DNA from: Escherichia fergusonii ATCC 35469
GTDB taxonomy: Bacteria; Pseudomonadota; Gammaproteobacteria; Enterobacterales; Enterobacteriaceae
Direction: 5' to 3'
Length of the DNA: 64,000 nucleotides
Assembly (NCBI RefSeq): GCF_000026225.1
Contig: NC_011740.1
Coordinates: 1,426,001-1,490,000, forward strand
In this document: one piece after another, positions 35,222 to 45,715 of the stretch
Layout of the letters: every line of letters starts with the position of its first letter
Numbering within the stretch: the stretch's first letter is position 1
The notes under the pieces: model-generated
The model's database searches: none
What the model saw: only the letters and a program-made list of their open reading frames with translations
What the model was told of the DNA's origin: nothing
Translations under genes and position numbers: made by a program

Positions 35222-36724
35222 TTATGGGAGAGCGGGAACTGCGGGCACTGATAATGCAGGCATGGCAAACATGCCAACGAACGCTTCCAGCGGCATTTTT
35301 TGGCCATTAAGCGTAATTTGACCATTGGCATATTGCAGGCTGGTGGTGATGGTATTGTCATTCAACGTCGTCAGGCGGAACATCTGCCCGGCAGCTGAAA
35401 ATCCATTAACCTGCTGTTGAGCTAATTTTTCAGCCTTATCTTGCTGATAGCCTTCAAGTTTTGCCACCTGAGTCATCAACTCCGTTGCCATATCCACAGG
35501 GATGGTCAGTTTTGCATCCAGAGATTTTACAGAGCGATCCACTTCCTGAGCCAACGTTTGAGGCTGTTCGGTAGTGGTGGTGGGATCTTTGAGGAACAAC
35601 GACAGATTAAACGCGCTTTCACCTTTGCTGTTCTTCCAGCTCAGTGGTGCAATCGTAATAACCGGATCACCTTTCATCAGCAGCGGCAGAGCAGCAAAAA
35701 ATGCTTCGGTCACTTTTTGCTGATAGAGTTCCGGATTATTGCTGATTTCTGGTTGTGCCATCAGTGCCTGAGTCTGGGCATTGTACTGCCGGGTAAACTG
35801 GTGCAGGGCCGCGCCATCAATCTGACCCACTTTAAGAGTCAGCTTACCGCTGCCCAGATCCTGATTCTGCATTTTCAGGCTCTTAAGTGAGTAGTCCAGT
35901 TGGCTATTGATCGTTTTGCCGTCGTTCACCAAATCAGATTTACCCGCAATCTCCATCCCTTCCAGTAGTGCCAGTTCCTTGCCTGCGACTGAAATGGCTA
36001 CTTTGTCTACAGAAAGTTGCTGATTACCCACTCGTTCGCCGAAATCCGCAAGTGTACTGGAACCCTCGGTTTTCAGGTTGTTAAAGGTGATCTGAACTTT
36101 TTGGTCGTATTCATTCACTGCATCAATCAGGCCGCTTTGTGCTTCCCCGGAAAGGGAAATAACTTTACCGTCCCGGTCTGCATTAACCTGAAACTCACCG
36201 CCACTAAAGGCAACTTTTTCACCTTCTTTTTCATAATTTAGTGAGTTCAGATGAATATCTGAACGGCTATCGCCGCTATAACTAATACGTGAATTGACGA
36301 CGAAAGGCATTTCGCCTTTAGAGAGTTCAAACAGTGGTTGAGTTACTTCATTATTGACCAGAGTGGTTCTGACCGATGCCATCGCCGGGATAAGATTGAG
36401 CGATTTTAACTGGGAGAGCGGAAAGGGGCCATGATCAACAGATTCGTCGAGGATGATGCTGTGACCAGTTTTAATCCACGGACTCACCTTACCTGCCTCA
36501 GGTTTCACTACCAACTGTAACTGGCTACTGAAAATGCCACGCTGATAATTTTGATAACTCACCTCCACGTTAGCCTCAGGAGCGGTGAGCTTGAGTTGCG
36601 CATTGGCCTGGCTAACCATCTCCGCCAGATGCGTTTCCAGTTTTTTCCCCGTGTACCATGCACCACCTGTCCAGATAAGACCAAGTGCTACAACAACGCC
36701 TGCCGCTACCAGCGATTTTTTCAT
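35222..36724 (-). CDS. ydgA: DUF945 family protein YdgA
   Basis: 500 aa from ATG 36724 (MKKSLVAAGVVVALG), giving a start with one N-terminal signal anchor (about 4-22) followed by a large extracytoplasmic domain. DUF945 proteins are associated with the inner membrane; the function is unknown. The C-terminus MFAMPALSVPAVPALP is conserved. Many substitutions compared with K-12. Downstream of manA. Confidence 0.92.
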   Translation of the reverse strand: MKKSLVAAGVVVALGLIWTGGAWYTGKKLETHLAEMVSQANAQLKLTAPEANVEVSYQNYQRGIFSSQLQLVVKPEAGKVSPWIKTGHSIILDESVDHGPFPLSQLKSLNLIPAMASVRTTLVNNEVTQPLFELSKGEMPFVVNSRISYSGDSRSDIHLNSLNYEKEGEKVAFSGGEFQVNADRDGKVISLSGEAQSGLIDAVNEYDQKVQITFNNLKTEGSSTLADFGERVGNQQLSVDKVAISVAGKELALLEGMEIAGKSDLVNDGKTINSQLDYSLKSLKMQNQDLGSGKLTLKVGQIDGAALHQFTRQYNAQTQALMAQPEISNNPELYQQKVTEAFFAALPLLMKGDPVITIAPLSWKNSKGESAFNLSLFLKDPTTTTEQPQTLAQEVDRSVKSLDAKLTIPVDMATELMTQVAKLEGYQQDKAEKLAQQQVNGFSAAGQMFRLTTLNDNTITTSLQYANGQITLNGQKMPLEAFVGMFAMPALSVPAVPALP

Positions 36725-36745
36725 ATTTTTTATCCGTAAAATGAA

Positions 36746-36769
36746 ACCAGGCGGAACATACCGCCTGGT
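36746..36769 (-). terminator. Hairpin terminator after manA
   Basis: A 9-bp stem ACCAGGCGG / CCGCCTGGT with a 6-nt loop, followed on the minus strand by TTTCATTTTAC. It lies between manA and ydgA. Confidence 0.8.
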
Positions 36770-36825
36770 GGTGTTATAAGCCTTTAATAAGCTTAGCAAG
36801 AGTTGTTAAATATTTCAGTATGCCA

Positions 36826-38001
36826 TTACAGCTTGTTGTAAACGCGGGCTAAACGACCATTGCCACTCACTAAAACCGGCGACTCGTTTGCGGCTATAAA
36901 AGCAGATTCGCCAGGCTTCAGATGTAACTGTTGATCACCTTTGCGCAAACAGGCTTCACCTTCAACGCAGAACAGGATTGCCGCACTTTGCTGGTTAACG
37001 GCAGCTTCGTCTTTCGTCAGGTCATGCAAAGCAAACGCAAAATCCTCAACCGGAATAGGGAAGTCAAGTTCATGACCGTTTTTGATGGGCTGCGTCAACA
37101 ATTGTCCCGCGGGTTTCGCTTCAAACTTAACGTTGGCAACCAGCTCAGGAATATCAATATATTTTGGTGTCAAACCGGCGCGTAATACGTTATCGGAGTT
37201 GGCCATGACTTCCAGAGCCACGCCCTGCAAATAAGCGTGTGGCGTTTCGGCAAACAGGAACATGGCTTCACCAGGATTCAGTTTCACCACATTGAGCAGC
37301 AGTGGTGAGAACAGGCCGCTGTCATCTGGATAAAACTGCGCGATCACGCGAATCGTCTGCCACGGTTCACCCTGCTGAGTGTCGAGTGCCGATTTCAGAA
37401 TGGCCAGCGCGCGGGATTTTTCCTCTCCCTGCATATTGAGCAGGGCGGCAAACAGTTCACTTAAACGTTCGGCATCAGGTTGCTGTAAAAAATGGGCAAT
37501 TGCCGGATGCGCCCCCGCAACAGGTTGCAGCAACGAAACAATCTCAGAGAATTCACGGAACGCGTTCATTGCAAGGAACGGTGTCAGGGCAAAAACTAAC
37601 TCTGGTTTATGATTGGGATCTTTATAATTTCGCTCGGCGGCATCCATTGGAATACCTGCTGCATTTTCTTTGGCAAAGCCGATTTCAGAGTTACGTTTGT
37701 TAGGGTGCACCTGAATAGAGAGCGGTTGCGCGGCACACAACACTTTGAACAAAAACGGGAGTTCGCCAAAACGCTCCGCGACTGCATCCCCAAGCAGGGC
37801 TGATTTATCGTTCTCAATAACATCACGCAGTGAGACGATTTGTCCTTCAGATGTTTCAACTTTTGAGCTGCTTTTCGGGTGTGCGCCCATCCATAACTCG
37901 GCCATCGGTTGTTGGGATGGGTTGGCGATACCGTAAAGATCCGTTAACGCTGTTTTACTTCCCCAGGCATAGTTCTGCACTGAGTTAATGAGTTTTTGCA
38001 T
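36826..38001 (-). CDS. manA: Mannose-6-phosphate isomerase
   Basis: Zn-dependent interconversion of mannose-6-P and fructose-6-P; needed for mannose use and GDP-mannose supply. 391 aa from ATG 38001 (MQKLINSVQNYAWGS). Metal ligands lie in SIQVHPNK and DPNHKPELVFAL. The active-site region AGLTPKYIDIPEL is intact. Confidence 0.97.
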   Translation of the reverse strand: MQKLINSVQNYAWGSKTALTDLYGIANPSQQPMAELWMGAHPKSSSKVETSEGQIVSLRDVIENDKSALLGDAVAERFGELPFLFKVLCAAQPLSIQVHPNKRNSEIGFAKENAAGIPMDAAERNYKDPNHKPELVFALTPFLAMNAFREFSEIVSLLQPVAGAHPAIAHFLQQPDAERLSELFAALLNMQGEEKSRALAILKSALDTQQGEPWQTIRVIAQFYPDDSGLFSPLLLNVVKLNPGEAMFLFAETPHAYLQGVALEVMANSDNVLRAGLTPKYIDIPELVANVKFEAKPAGQLLTQPIKNGHELDFPIPVEDFAFALHDLTKDEAAVNQQSAAILFCVEGEACLRKGDQQLHLKPGESAFIAANESPVLVSGNGRLARVYNKL

Positions 38002-38196
38002 TATCAAGCCCTGTTTCATGTGTAATTTGTTGGCGTTATTAAAGCAAGAATTCTCTGGCAAGTAACCTGTGGGCTTAAAAAGTCGTACTAGTCTCAGTTT
38101 TTGTTAAATATTTGTGTATGATGCTGTTACCTGGTTTTTAACGAGTGTCGCAAGATACTGAGAGAAAAAACTGAACGAGCAGTAAGTGAGAGAACA

Positions 38197-39843
38197 ATGT
38201 CAAATAAACCCTTCCATTATCAGGCTCCTTTTCCACTCAAGAAAGATGATACCGAGTACTATCTGCTGTCCAGCGAACATGTCACTGTCTCTGAATTTGA
38301 AGGACAGGAGATCTTAAAAGTTGCTCCCGAAGCACTGACTCTGTTGGCGAGACAGGCGTTTCATGATGCCTCATTTATGCTGCGTCCTGCCCATCAACAG
38401 CAGGTAGCTGATATTTTGCGTGACCCTGAAGCCAGTGAAAACGATAAATATGTCGCACTGCAATTCCTGCGCAACTCGGATATCGCGGCAAAAGGCGTAT
38501 TGCCAACCTGCCAGGATACCGGTACAGCCATTATCGTTGGCAAAAAAGGTCAGCGTGTATGGACTGGTGGAGGTGATGAAGCTGCGCTGGCACGTGGTGT
38601 GTACGATACCTACATTGAAGATAACCTGCGCTATTCACAAAACGCCGCGCTTGATATGTACAAAGAAGTGAACACCGGTACTAACCTGCCAGCCCAGATC
38701 GATCTCTACGCGGTTGATGGTGATGAGTATAAATTCCTTTGCATCGCGAAAGGTGGTGGTTCGGCAAACAAAACGTATCTCTATCAGGAAACCAAAGCAT
38801 TACTGACACCGGGGAAACTGAAAAATTACCTGGTTGAGAAAATGCGCACACTGGGTACAGCAGCTTGCCCGCCTTATCATATTGCGTTTGTTATCGGTGG
38901 CACTTCTGCTGAAACCAACCTTAAAACAGTGAAACTGGCGTCGGCGAAATACTATGACGAGCTACCAACGGAAGGGAATGAGCATGGTCAGGCATTCCGT
39001 GATGTTGAGCTGGAAAAAGAGTTGCTGATCGAAGCACAGAATCTGGGGCTGGGAGCGCAGTTCGGCGGTAAATATTTCGCCCATGATATCCGTGTCATCC
39101 GTCTGCCACGCCATGGAGCATCTTGCCCGGTTGGTATGGGCGTCTCATGTTCTGCTGACCGTAATATTAAAGCGAAGATCAATCGCCAGGGTATCTGGAT
39201 TGAGAAGCTGGAACATAACCCAGGGAAATACATTCCTGAAGAGCTGCGTAAAGCGGGAGAAGGTGAGGCCGTACGTGTTGATTTAAATCGTCCGATGAGT
39301 GAAATCCTCGCTCAGTTGTCGCAGTATCCGGTATCAACGCGCTTATCGCTGAACGGCACCATTATTGTCGGTCGTGATATTGCACACGCTAAACTGAAAG
39401 AGCGTATGGATAACGGGGAAGGTCTGCCACAGTACATTAAAGATCACCCAATTTATTATGCAGGTCCGGCGAAAACACCGGCAGGATACGCATCAGGATC
39501 TCTTGGCCCAACTACCGCCGGACGTATGGACTCTTATGTCGATCAGTTACAGTCCCACGGTGGCAGCATGATCATGCTGGCCAAAGGTAACCGTAGCCAG
39601 CAGTTAACAGATGCCTGTAAAAAACACGGTGGCTTCTACCTCGGCAGTATTGGCGGCCCGGCAGCGGTCTTGGCCCAGGGCAGCATTAAGAGCCTTGAGT
39701 GTGTTGAGTACCCGGAGCTTGGCATGGAAGCTATCTGGAAAATTGAAGTCGAAGATTTCCCGGCATTTATCCTTGTGGATGACAAAGGAAATGACTTCTT
39801 CCAACAGATACAAATGTCGCAGTGTTCGCGCTGCGTCAAGTAA
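38197..39843 (+). CDS. fumA: Fumarate hydratase class I (Fe-S, aerobic)
   Basis: Oxygen-sensitive [4Fe-4S] fumarase of the TCA cycle. 548 aa, full length. Cluster Cys residues are in PTCQDTGTA, GTAACPPYH and CPVGMGVSCSADRN-type segments. The start at ATG 38197 is preceded by AGTGAGAG. It is divergent from manA and followed by fumC. Confidence 0.97.
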   Translation: MSNKPFHYQAPFPLKKDDTEYYLLSSEHVTVSEFEGQEILKVAPEALTLLARQAFHDASFMLRPAHQQQVADILRDPEASENDKYVALQFLRNSDIAAKGVLPTCQDTGTAIIVGKKGQRVWTGGGDEAALARGVYDTYIEDNLRYSQNAALDMYKEVNTGTNLPAQIDLYAVDGDEYKFLCIAKGGGSANKTYLYQETKALLTPGKLKNYLVEKMRTLGTAACPPYHIAFVIGGTSAETNLKTVKLASAKYYDELPTEGNEHGQAFRDVELEKELLIEAQNLGLGAQFGGKYFAHDIRVIRLPRHGASCPVGMGVSCSADRNIKAKINRQGIWIEKLEHNPGKYIPEELRKAGEGEAVRVDLNRPMSEILAQLSQYPVSTRLSLNGTIIVGRDIAHAKLKERMDNGEGLPQYIKDHPIYYAGPAKTPAGYASGSLGPTTAGRMDSYVDQLQSHGGSMIMLAKGNRSQQLTDACKKHGGFYLGSIGGPAAVLAQGSIKSLECVEYPELGMEAIWKIEVEDFPAFILVDDKGNDFFQQIQMSQCSRCVK

Positions 39844-39852
39844 TCGCCAGGT

Positions 39853-39877
39853 AAGCCGTCCTTCGGGGCGGCTTTTT
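39853..39877 (+). terminator. Rho-independent terminator of fumA
   Basis: Stem AAGCCGTCC / GGGCGGCTT with a TTCG loop, directly followed by TTT. Confidence 0.9.
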
Positions 39878-39913
39878 ATTGTTATTAAATAGTAAATACT
39901 TTGTTGGGTATGT

Positions 39914-39961
39914 GCTCTAAGTAATTTGAGTCGCAGCACATGTAATGGGAATGATGACTGA
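39914..39961. repeat. Possible ERIC-terminal relic upstream of fumC
   Basis: CTCTAAGTAATTTGAGTCGC at 39915-39934 resembles the left end of ERIC. The following CATGTAATGGGAATGATGAC partly resembles the right end (CATGCAACTTGAAGTATGAC). If real, only the two ends remain. It lies in the fumC promoter region, where E. coli fumC is SoxRS-activated. Confidence 0.35.
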
Positions 39962-39996
39962 ACAGATGCAATAAACAATCAGGTGAGGAGCAGGCC

Positions 39997-41400
39997 ATGA
40001 AAACAGTACGCAGCGAAAAAGATTCAATGGGTGCGATTGACGTTCCGGCAGATAAATTGTGGGGCGCACAAACCCAACGTTCGCTGGAACATTTTCGGAT
40101 ATCTACGGAAAAAATGCCCGTTTCACTGATTCATGCACTGGCGCTCACCAAGCGTGCAGCGGCTAAAGTAAACCAGGATTTAGGTTTGCTCTCAGAAGAA
40201 AAAGCAAGCGCCATCTGTGAAGCGGCAGATGAAGTACTGGCCGGAAAGCATAGTGATGAATTTCCGTTGGCTATCTGGCAAACCGGTTCTGGTACACAAA
40301 GCAATATGAACATGAATGAAGTGCTGGCTAACCGGGCCAGCGAACTGCTTGGCGGTGTGCGTGGCATGGAACGTAAAGTTCATCCTAACGATGATGTAAA
40401 TAAAAGCCAAAGTTCCAATGATGTATTTCCCACTGCCATGCACGTTGCCGCTTTGTTGTCGCTGCAAAATCAACTGATTCCGCAGCTTAAAACGCTTACA
40501 CATACCTTAAATGAAAAATCACGTGCGTTTGCTGATATCGTCAAAATTGGTCGTACACATTTGCAAGATGCCACACCGTTGACCCTGGGGCAGGAGATTT
40601 CCGGCTGGGTGGCGATGCTGGAACATAACCTTAAGCATATCGAATACAGCCTGCCTCACGTAGCGGAGTTGGCACTGGGCGGCACGGCGGTTGGCACGGG
40701 GCTGAACACACATCCGGAATATGCTCATCGTGTGGCGGAGGAACTGGCGTCATTAACTTCAGCTCCCTTTGTTACCGCGCCGAACAAATTTGAAGCGCTG
40801 GCAACCTGCGATGCTCTGGTGCAGGCACACGGCGCGTTAAAAGGGCTGGCAGCTTCGCTGATGAAGATTGCCAACGATGTTCGCTGGCTGGCTTCTGGCC
40901 CCCGCTGCGGCATCGGTGAAATCTCCATTCCTGAAAACGAACCTGGCAGTTCAATTATGCCAGGTAAAGTCAACCCGACGCAGTGCGAAGCATTGACCAT
41001 GCTCTGTTGTCAGGTAATGGGTAACGATGTCGCTATCAATATGGGCGGTGCGTCAGGTAATTTCGAATTGAACGTCTTCCGCCCAATGGTGATCCACAAT
41101 TTCCTGCAATCGGTACGTTTGCTGGCTGACGGTATGGAAAGTTTTAACCAACATTGCGCAGTGGGTATCGAACCAAATCGTGCGCGAATCAACCAACTGC
41201 TTAATGAATCGCTGATGCTGGTTACCGCTCTGAATACCCATATTGGTTATGACAAAGCAGCAGAAATTGCCAAAAAAGCCCACAAAGAAGGGCTGACATT
41301 AAAAGCAGCAGCCCTGGCGTTGGGATATCTGAGCGAAGCTGAATTCGACAGTTGGGTACGCCCTGAACAGATGGTTGGAAGTATGCAACAAAACCACTAA
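39997..41400 (+). CDS. fumC: Fumarate hydratase class II (stress-resistant)
   Basis: Iron-independent fumarase used under oxidative stress or iron limitation. 467 aa. The superfamily signature [11 protein letters not shown] is at about 317-327, and the catalytic His region [16 protein letters not shown] is intact. The start follows GTGAGGAG. Its stop overlaps the tus stop by 3 bp. Confidence 0.97.
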
Positions 41401-42326
41401 TCAGCTACATACAGATGCAGTCGTGGAATGATTAAACGAAGCGGCTGCGCCTGTGGTTTATAGCGATGCTGAACATTCGCGGCGTCGTAATTGAGTAATT
41501 CGCCAATATCCGGCACCCCGGCACCATTGTCGGTATTAATTAAGGCAATAAGCGGCGTAGGGCAGGCATGTTGTACTTGCTTTTGATCGCCCTTATACCA
41601 GACGCGGGCAATAGGCTGTACCTTTACTGGCCGTTTAATTTTTAATTTCGCCTCCTGGGGCAGAGAGGCGATATCCTGATACTCGCGTTCCAGTTTTGCC
41701 TGCCACTCTTCCCGTGTCCATGGGTAAACGCTACGCGGTGATTTGAGGCTTTTCTCAAGTTGCGCCAGTACGTCGTCGCGTCGTAAGTTCTTAATAATAT
41801 GTTTGTTCGCCCAACCAAAACGTAAGGTCGCCGGATCGTTAATAACCGTCAACGTTCGATAAGCGTTAAGCGTTATGAGACCTGGCAAGTGGCGGTGTAC
41901 CCACTCAAAACGCGCTGCTGTTGGTAAACCAGACTCCACTGTGACAATGTGCTCAAAGGCCATTTTTAATTCATTGATGCGTTTAACGTGTTCTTCAAGC
42001 AGGGGACGAGTATTGTCATCAACCTGATAACAGATGACTCCGGGCAATCTTACTGCAGCTTTGCTACTACGGTTTTCAGACTGTTGTTGGATAAACAAAT
42101 GGCGAAAATGGCGCAACGCCAAAGATTCAGCCTCTGTTCCCAAATGTTGTTTTACCTCGATCTGTTCCAGTGGGTTATGTTCATCCTCTTTTTTGACTTC
42201 GGGTAATGAAAATACGCGGGCGATCAGCAACCTGTGCTGTTCAAGCTCTGCAACAAAGGTCGCCAGCGCCAGCTCCATTTGACGAAAAGTAGTATTGAGT
42301 CGGTCAACAAGATCGTAACGGGCCAT
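41397..42326 (-). CDS. tus: Replication terminus-binding protein Tus
   Basis: Monomeric protein that binds Ter sites and arrests the DnaB helicase in one direction. 309 aa, the K-12 length. It starts [18 protein letters not shown] and ends ending RLHLYVAD. A Ter sequence lies 8 bp before its start codon, as TerB does in K-12, where Tus binding represses its own transcription. It is downstream of rstB. Confidence 0.96.
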
Positions 42327-42334
42327 AAAACCAC

Positions 42335-42357
42335 CATTTAGTTACAACATACTTTAT
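42335..42357. other. TerB-like replication arrest site
   Basis: The minus strand reads AAAGTATGTTGTAACTAAA within a 23-bp site, matching the conserved core of E. coli TerB. The G:C pair just before TATGTTGTAACTAAA, which flips out when a fork meets the blocking face, is kept. The blocking end is at the higher coordinate, so forks moving from right to left in this window should stop. Differences from TerB are limited to the outer bases. Confidence 0.9.
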
Positions 42358-42477
42358 GTATATCACAACATGCCGGACATCACCACCGTGCGGTCATGGT
42401 CTGGCAGGGATTTATGCATTTATTTCCAGGCAGTGTTCAACATGCTATAGGTAATTTGCCCGGCAATTCGAATTATT

Positions 42478-43764
42478 TCAGGCTGATAGAGATAACACTT
42501 GCCAGTTGAAACTAAATTTCGCACCACCTGATTCGCTTTCTTCACAGATGACCGTTCCGCCCATTGCCTGGGCAATGGAGCGTACAATCGCCAATCCCAG
42601 ACCACATCCCCCCGTGCTCCGGTCACGGCTGGGATCAAGGCGAACAAAGGGGTCGAAGATATGTTCACGGGCGTCCTGGGCGATACCCGGCCCATCATCT
42701 TCAACAATGAGTGTTGCGAAGTTACCCTGATGTATCAGACTAACTTCCACTGTCGAACAGCAGTAACGCAGGGCATTATTAACTAAATTATCCAGTACTC
42801 TTTCCATTAACCGCATATCCAGAACGCCATAATTTGCCGTATTCAGCGTTTTCACCCGAATGTTATGGTCTGGATTCAAGGTTTGCACATCATCCAAATG
42901 CGTCGTTAACCAGTGGGGGAGATCCACTTCACTGAGGCTTAGCTCATTTTGCGGTCTGTCCAGCCGGGCATAAGTGAGCAGCTCTTCAATCAATGACTCC
43001 AGTTGACCAATATCGCGATTTAGCGCCAGCGATTCTGCTTCACTCAGGTTATCGCTCATTTCCAGCCTGTAGCGTAATCGTACCAGAGGGGTACGCAGCT
43101 CGTGGGCAATACCATCGATTAGCTGCTTTTTGCTGACAATCAGAGCGTTAATGTTGTCAGCCATTTGGTTAAAGGCCACGCCAAGGCGGGCAAAACTGGA
43201 GTTACTGTCAAAATGCAATCGTTCGGTCAGATGGCCTTCGCCAAATCGTTGCGCTGCCGCTTCCAGCTTCAACATATCCTGCCAGTGTGGGCGCATCCAG
43301 ATAAACACCGGAAAGGCGAGAGAGAAGGCGATAAAAGCAATTAGCGCCACATCAAGTAAGCGCATCTGGTGCAGGAAATAAAGATAGGGCACAGGGCCGA
43401 CAGCCAGAACGTAGTGGCTGCGGGGAATACGCTGGATAAATGTATATTGGTCCTCAAGCGCCACAATTTCACCACTGCGTAAACGCTGCATTGCACGGGG
43501 CTCAAGCTGGTAATATTGCAATGGTTCTACACGAAGGTCGAAAGAGAGATTCAGGTCCATCTCTTTTAAGGTTTTTCCCCATTCGCGAGGGGGAATTTCC
43601 CGCAGCTCGCTACGCATCAGATACAGGGAGCTTTTCATTAAATCATCCAGGGACTGCTTACCGGCGCGTTCAGCGGTGAATTTATATACCAGCCCCACTA
43701 ACAAGGTCATTACCAGAAAACAGGTGAAGAGAAGCAGATAAAACTGAACAAAAAGTTTTTTCAT
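42478..43764 (-). CDS. rstB: Sensor histidine kinase RstB
   Basis: Inner-membrane sensor of the RstBA two-component system. 428 aa. A helix at about 4-26, a periplasmic sensor domain, and a second helix at about 136-155 are followed by HAMP. The phosphoacceptor His is in GIAHELRTPLVRLR (about 225), and the ATPase motifs are NNALRY, DDGPGI and GCGLGLAI. The C-terminal tail differs from K-12. It starts 12 bp after rstA. Confidence 0.95.
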   Translation of the reverse strand: MKKLFVQFYLLLFTCFLVMTLLVGLVYKFTAERAGKQSLDDLMKSSLYLMRSELREIPPREWGKTLKEMDLNLSFDLRVEPLQYYQLEPRAMQRLRSGEIVALEDQYTFIQRIPRSHYVLAVGPVPYLYFLHQMRLLDVALIAFIAFSLAFPVFIWMRPHWQDMLKLEAAAQRFGEGHLTERLHFDSNSSFARLGVAFNQMADNINALIVSKKQLIDGIAHELRTPLVRLRYRLEMSDNLSEAESLALNRDIGQLESLIEELLTYARLDRPQNELSLSEVDLPHWLTTHLDDVQTLNPDHNIRVKTLNTANYGVLDMRLMERVLDNLVNNALRYCCSTVEVSLIHQGNFATLIVEDDGPGIAQDAREHIFDPFVRLDPSRDRSTGGCGLGLAIVRSIAQAMGGTVICEESESGGAKFSFNWQVLSLSA

Positions 43765-43776
43765 ATCTTAACCCGT

Positions 43777-44496
43777 TTATTCCCAGGCGTGTGGCGCGAA
43801 CAAATAACCTTTATTACGAATAGTTTTGATCCGGTAAGGTTCGGCGGCGTTATCGAGTAATTTCTTACGTAAACGAGAAACAGCGACATCCACGCTTCGA
43901 TCTAAGCCGTCATAACTGACACCGCGCAGACTCATCAGTAGGGCATCGCGGTCCATTATTTGCCCGGCATGGGTAGCCAGTTCCCAAAGCAGTTCGAAAT
44001 CGGCAGTAGAAAGCACGACCTCTTCTCCGGCAAGAAGTACACTGCGATTAATAGGATCGATACTCAAAGAACCAAAGCACAACGTGCTATGCATTTTCAG
44101 CACAGAGTCCTGAATACCTTTGCTCTGTTGCGTTAGTTCATTTTGTCGCAAGTGCAAACGTAACCGCGCCAGCAACACAGCCGGGGGTGTCGTTTTCAGA
44201 ATATAGTCACAAGCCCCCAATTCCAGCGCCAGAATATGATTCATGTCGCTATCAAGTGATGTCAGAAGCACAATAGGGCCGGCATATTTACCACGCAAAT
44301 CACGACAAATACTCATCCCGTCTTTGCCAGGAAGCATAATATCCAGCAATACCAGGTTTGGTTGAATGCTGGCAATGACTTCTTCCGCCTTATCACCACG
44401 CGGTTCGACGATAACATTAAGATCATGTTTTGCCAGATAAGCAGCAATCAGAGAGCCTACTTCAGCATCATCTTCGACAAAAACGAGTGTGTTCAT
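43777..44496 (-). CDS. rstA: Response regulator RstA
   Basis: OmpR/PhoB-type regulator. 239 aa from ATG 44496 (MNTLVFVEDDAEVGS). The receiver has the phospho-Asp in LVLLDIMLPGKDG (about residue 52), and the winged-helix DNA-binding domain ends with RIKTIRNKGYLFAPHAWE. In E. coli, PhoP activates rstA and RstA activates asr; sites fitting both steps are in this window. Confidence 0.96.
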   Translation of the reverse strand: MNTLVFVEDDAEVGSLIAAYLAKHDLNVIVEPRGDKAEEVIASIQPNLVLLDIMLPGKDGMSICRDLRGKYAGPIVLLTSLDSDMNHILALELGACDYILKTTPPAVLLARLRLHLRQNELTQQSKGIQDSVLKMHSTLCFGSLSIDPINRSVLLAGEEVVLSTADFELLWELATHAGQIMDRDALLMSLRGVSYDGLDRSVDVAVSRLRKKLLDNAAEPYRIKTIRNKGYLFAPHAWE

Positions 44497-44552
44497 AATA
44501 TTCATAGTGGAAATAAAAACCTCACCATACACTGGCACGTTTTACCTGCATA

Positions 44553-44569
44553 TCAATCGTTCCTAAACA
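44553..44569 (-). promoter_or_regulatory. PhoP-box-like site upstream of rstA
   Basis: The minus strand reads TGTTTA-GGAAC-GATTGA, a direct-repeat layout matching (T/G)GTTTA-N5-(T/G)GTTTA: first half perfect, second half weaker. It lies 57 bp before the rstA start. PhoP control of rstA is established in E. coli. Confidence 0.65.
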
Positions 44570-44620
44570 AAAGAGCATAAGGTATTCTACTGAGAATATG
44601 TTATTAAAGTGTTAAGGTGA

Positions 44621-44962
44621 ATGAGGATGGGTTTAGTATTCAAAGCTGCACTTGGTGCGCTGGTCGTGGTGTTGATAGGCTTACTGGCAAAAACAAAAAA
44701 TTACTATATTGCAGGTTTAATTCCCTTATTTCCGACCTTTGCGTTGATTGCTCACTATATTGTGGCAAGCGAACGAGGGATTGAAGCATTACGAACAACC
44801 ATCATCTTCAGTATGTGGTCGATCATTCCCTATTTTGTTTACCTGGCCTCTTTATGGTATCTCACCGGATTTATGCGCCTGCCCGCAGCACTCGGAGGGG
44901 CGGTTATCTGCTGGGGGCTTAGCGCATGGTTGTTAATTTTCTGCTGGATAAAACTGCATTAA
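44621..44962 (+). CDS. ydgC: Inner-membrane protein YdgC (GlpM family)
   Basis: 113 aa with about four hydrophobic helices, belonging to the GlpM-like family of unknown function; Pseudomonas GlpM influences alginate. Starts MGLVFKAALGAL after a GTG/ATG-proximal region GTGAATGAGG; the start could be ATG 44627. It is divergent from rstA, and its stop overlaps the folM stop. Confidence 0.88.
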   Translation: MRMGLVFKAALGALVVVLIGLLAKTKNYYIAGLIPLFPTFALIAHYIVASERGIEALRTTIIFSMWSIIPYFVYLASLWYLTGFMRLPAALGGAVICWGLSAWLLIFCWIKLH

Positions 44963-45681
44963 CGCAGATGACGACCACCATCCAGGGGAAAACTACGCCC
45001 GGTAACAAAACAGCTTGTGAGCAAATAATCAACTAATTCAATTACTTCCTTTTCACCAGGTGCGGTTTTCATCAGTGATTTATTCAGTGCCTGCTGGCGA
45101 TACTCCGCATCGTCATGTTCGTTAAATAAAATCAGCGATGGTGCAATAGCATTGACTTTAACTTCAGGCGCCAGTTTGCGGGCAAACGACCTGGTCATAT
45201 TATCCAGCGCGGCTTTACTTGCAGCATAGGCGATATGTTTATCGCTACCGCGTTCGACGACGTAATCAGTGAAGTGGATAATATCGCTCGCTGCGTGTCC
45301 ATGGCCGCGCAGTAACGGTTCCAGTGCATGGTTGAGTAAGTACGGCGCGCTAACATGGATCTGCATCATGCATGATAAAACGTCCGGGAGTGGAATCCCC
45401 GGCTTCTCTGCCATCCAGGCACTGGCGTTATGCAAAATCGCCCGTAAACCCGGTGTTGCAGCTTTTACCTGTTCAGCAAATGCTAATATACCTTCATCTG
45501 TGGAGAAATCAGCCTGAATACAAAGCGCACCGGCCTTCTTCAAACCATCAATTGCCGGGTAGTGTGTTCGGTAACTGACAATTACAGGTTGTTTTTGATT
45601 GATAAAATGCCATGCGAGAGCGAGGCCGATGCGACGGCCTCCACCCGTAATAAGAACAGGGAATGCGCGGGAATGACCCAT
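44959..45681 (-). CDS. folM: Dihydromonapterin reductase FolM
   Basis: SDR-fold NADPH-dependent reductase of dihydromonapterin with side activity on dihydrofolate. 240 aa. The cofactor motif is TGGGRRIGLALA (about 12-23), and the catalytic Tyr/Lys is in YAASKAALDN. It is 34 bp downstream of ydgI. Confidence 0.95.
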   Translation of the reverse strand: MGHSRAFPVLITGGGRRIGLALAWHFINQKQPVIVSYRTHYPAIDGLKKAGALCIQADFSTDEGILAFAEQVKAATPGLRAILHNASAWMAEKPGIPLPDVLSCMMQIHVSAPYLLNHALEPLLRGHGHAASDIIHFTDYVVERGSDKHIAYAASKAALDNMTRSFARKLAPEVKVNAIAPSLILFNEHDDAEYRQQALNKSLMKTAPGEKEVIELVDYLLTSCFVTGRSFPLDGGRHLR

Positions 45682-45715
45682 CGTAGCTCCTTAGCGTCAA
45701 ACGATGGGATTCATG

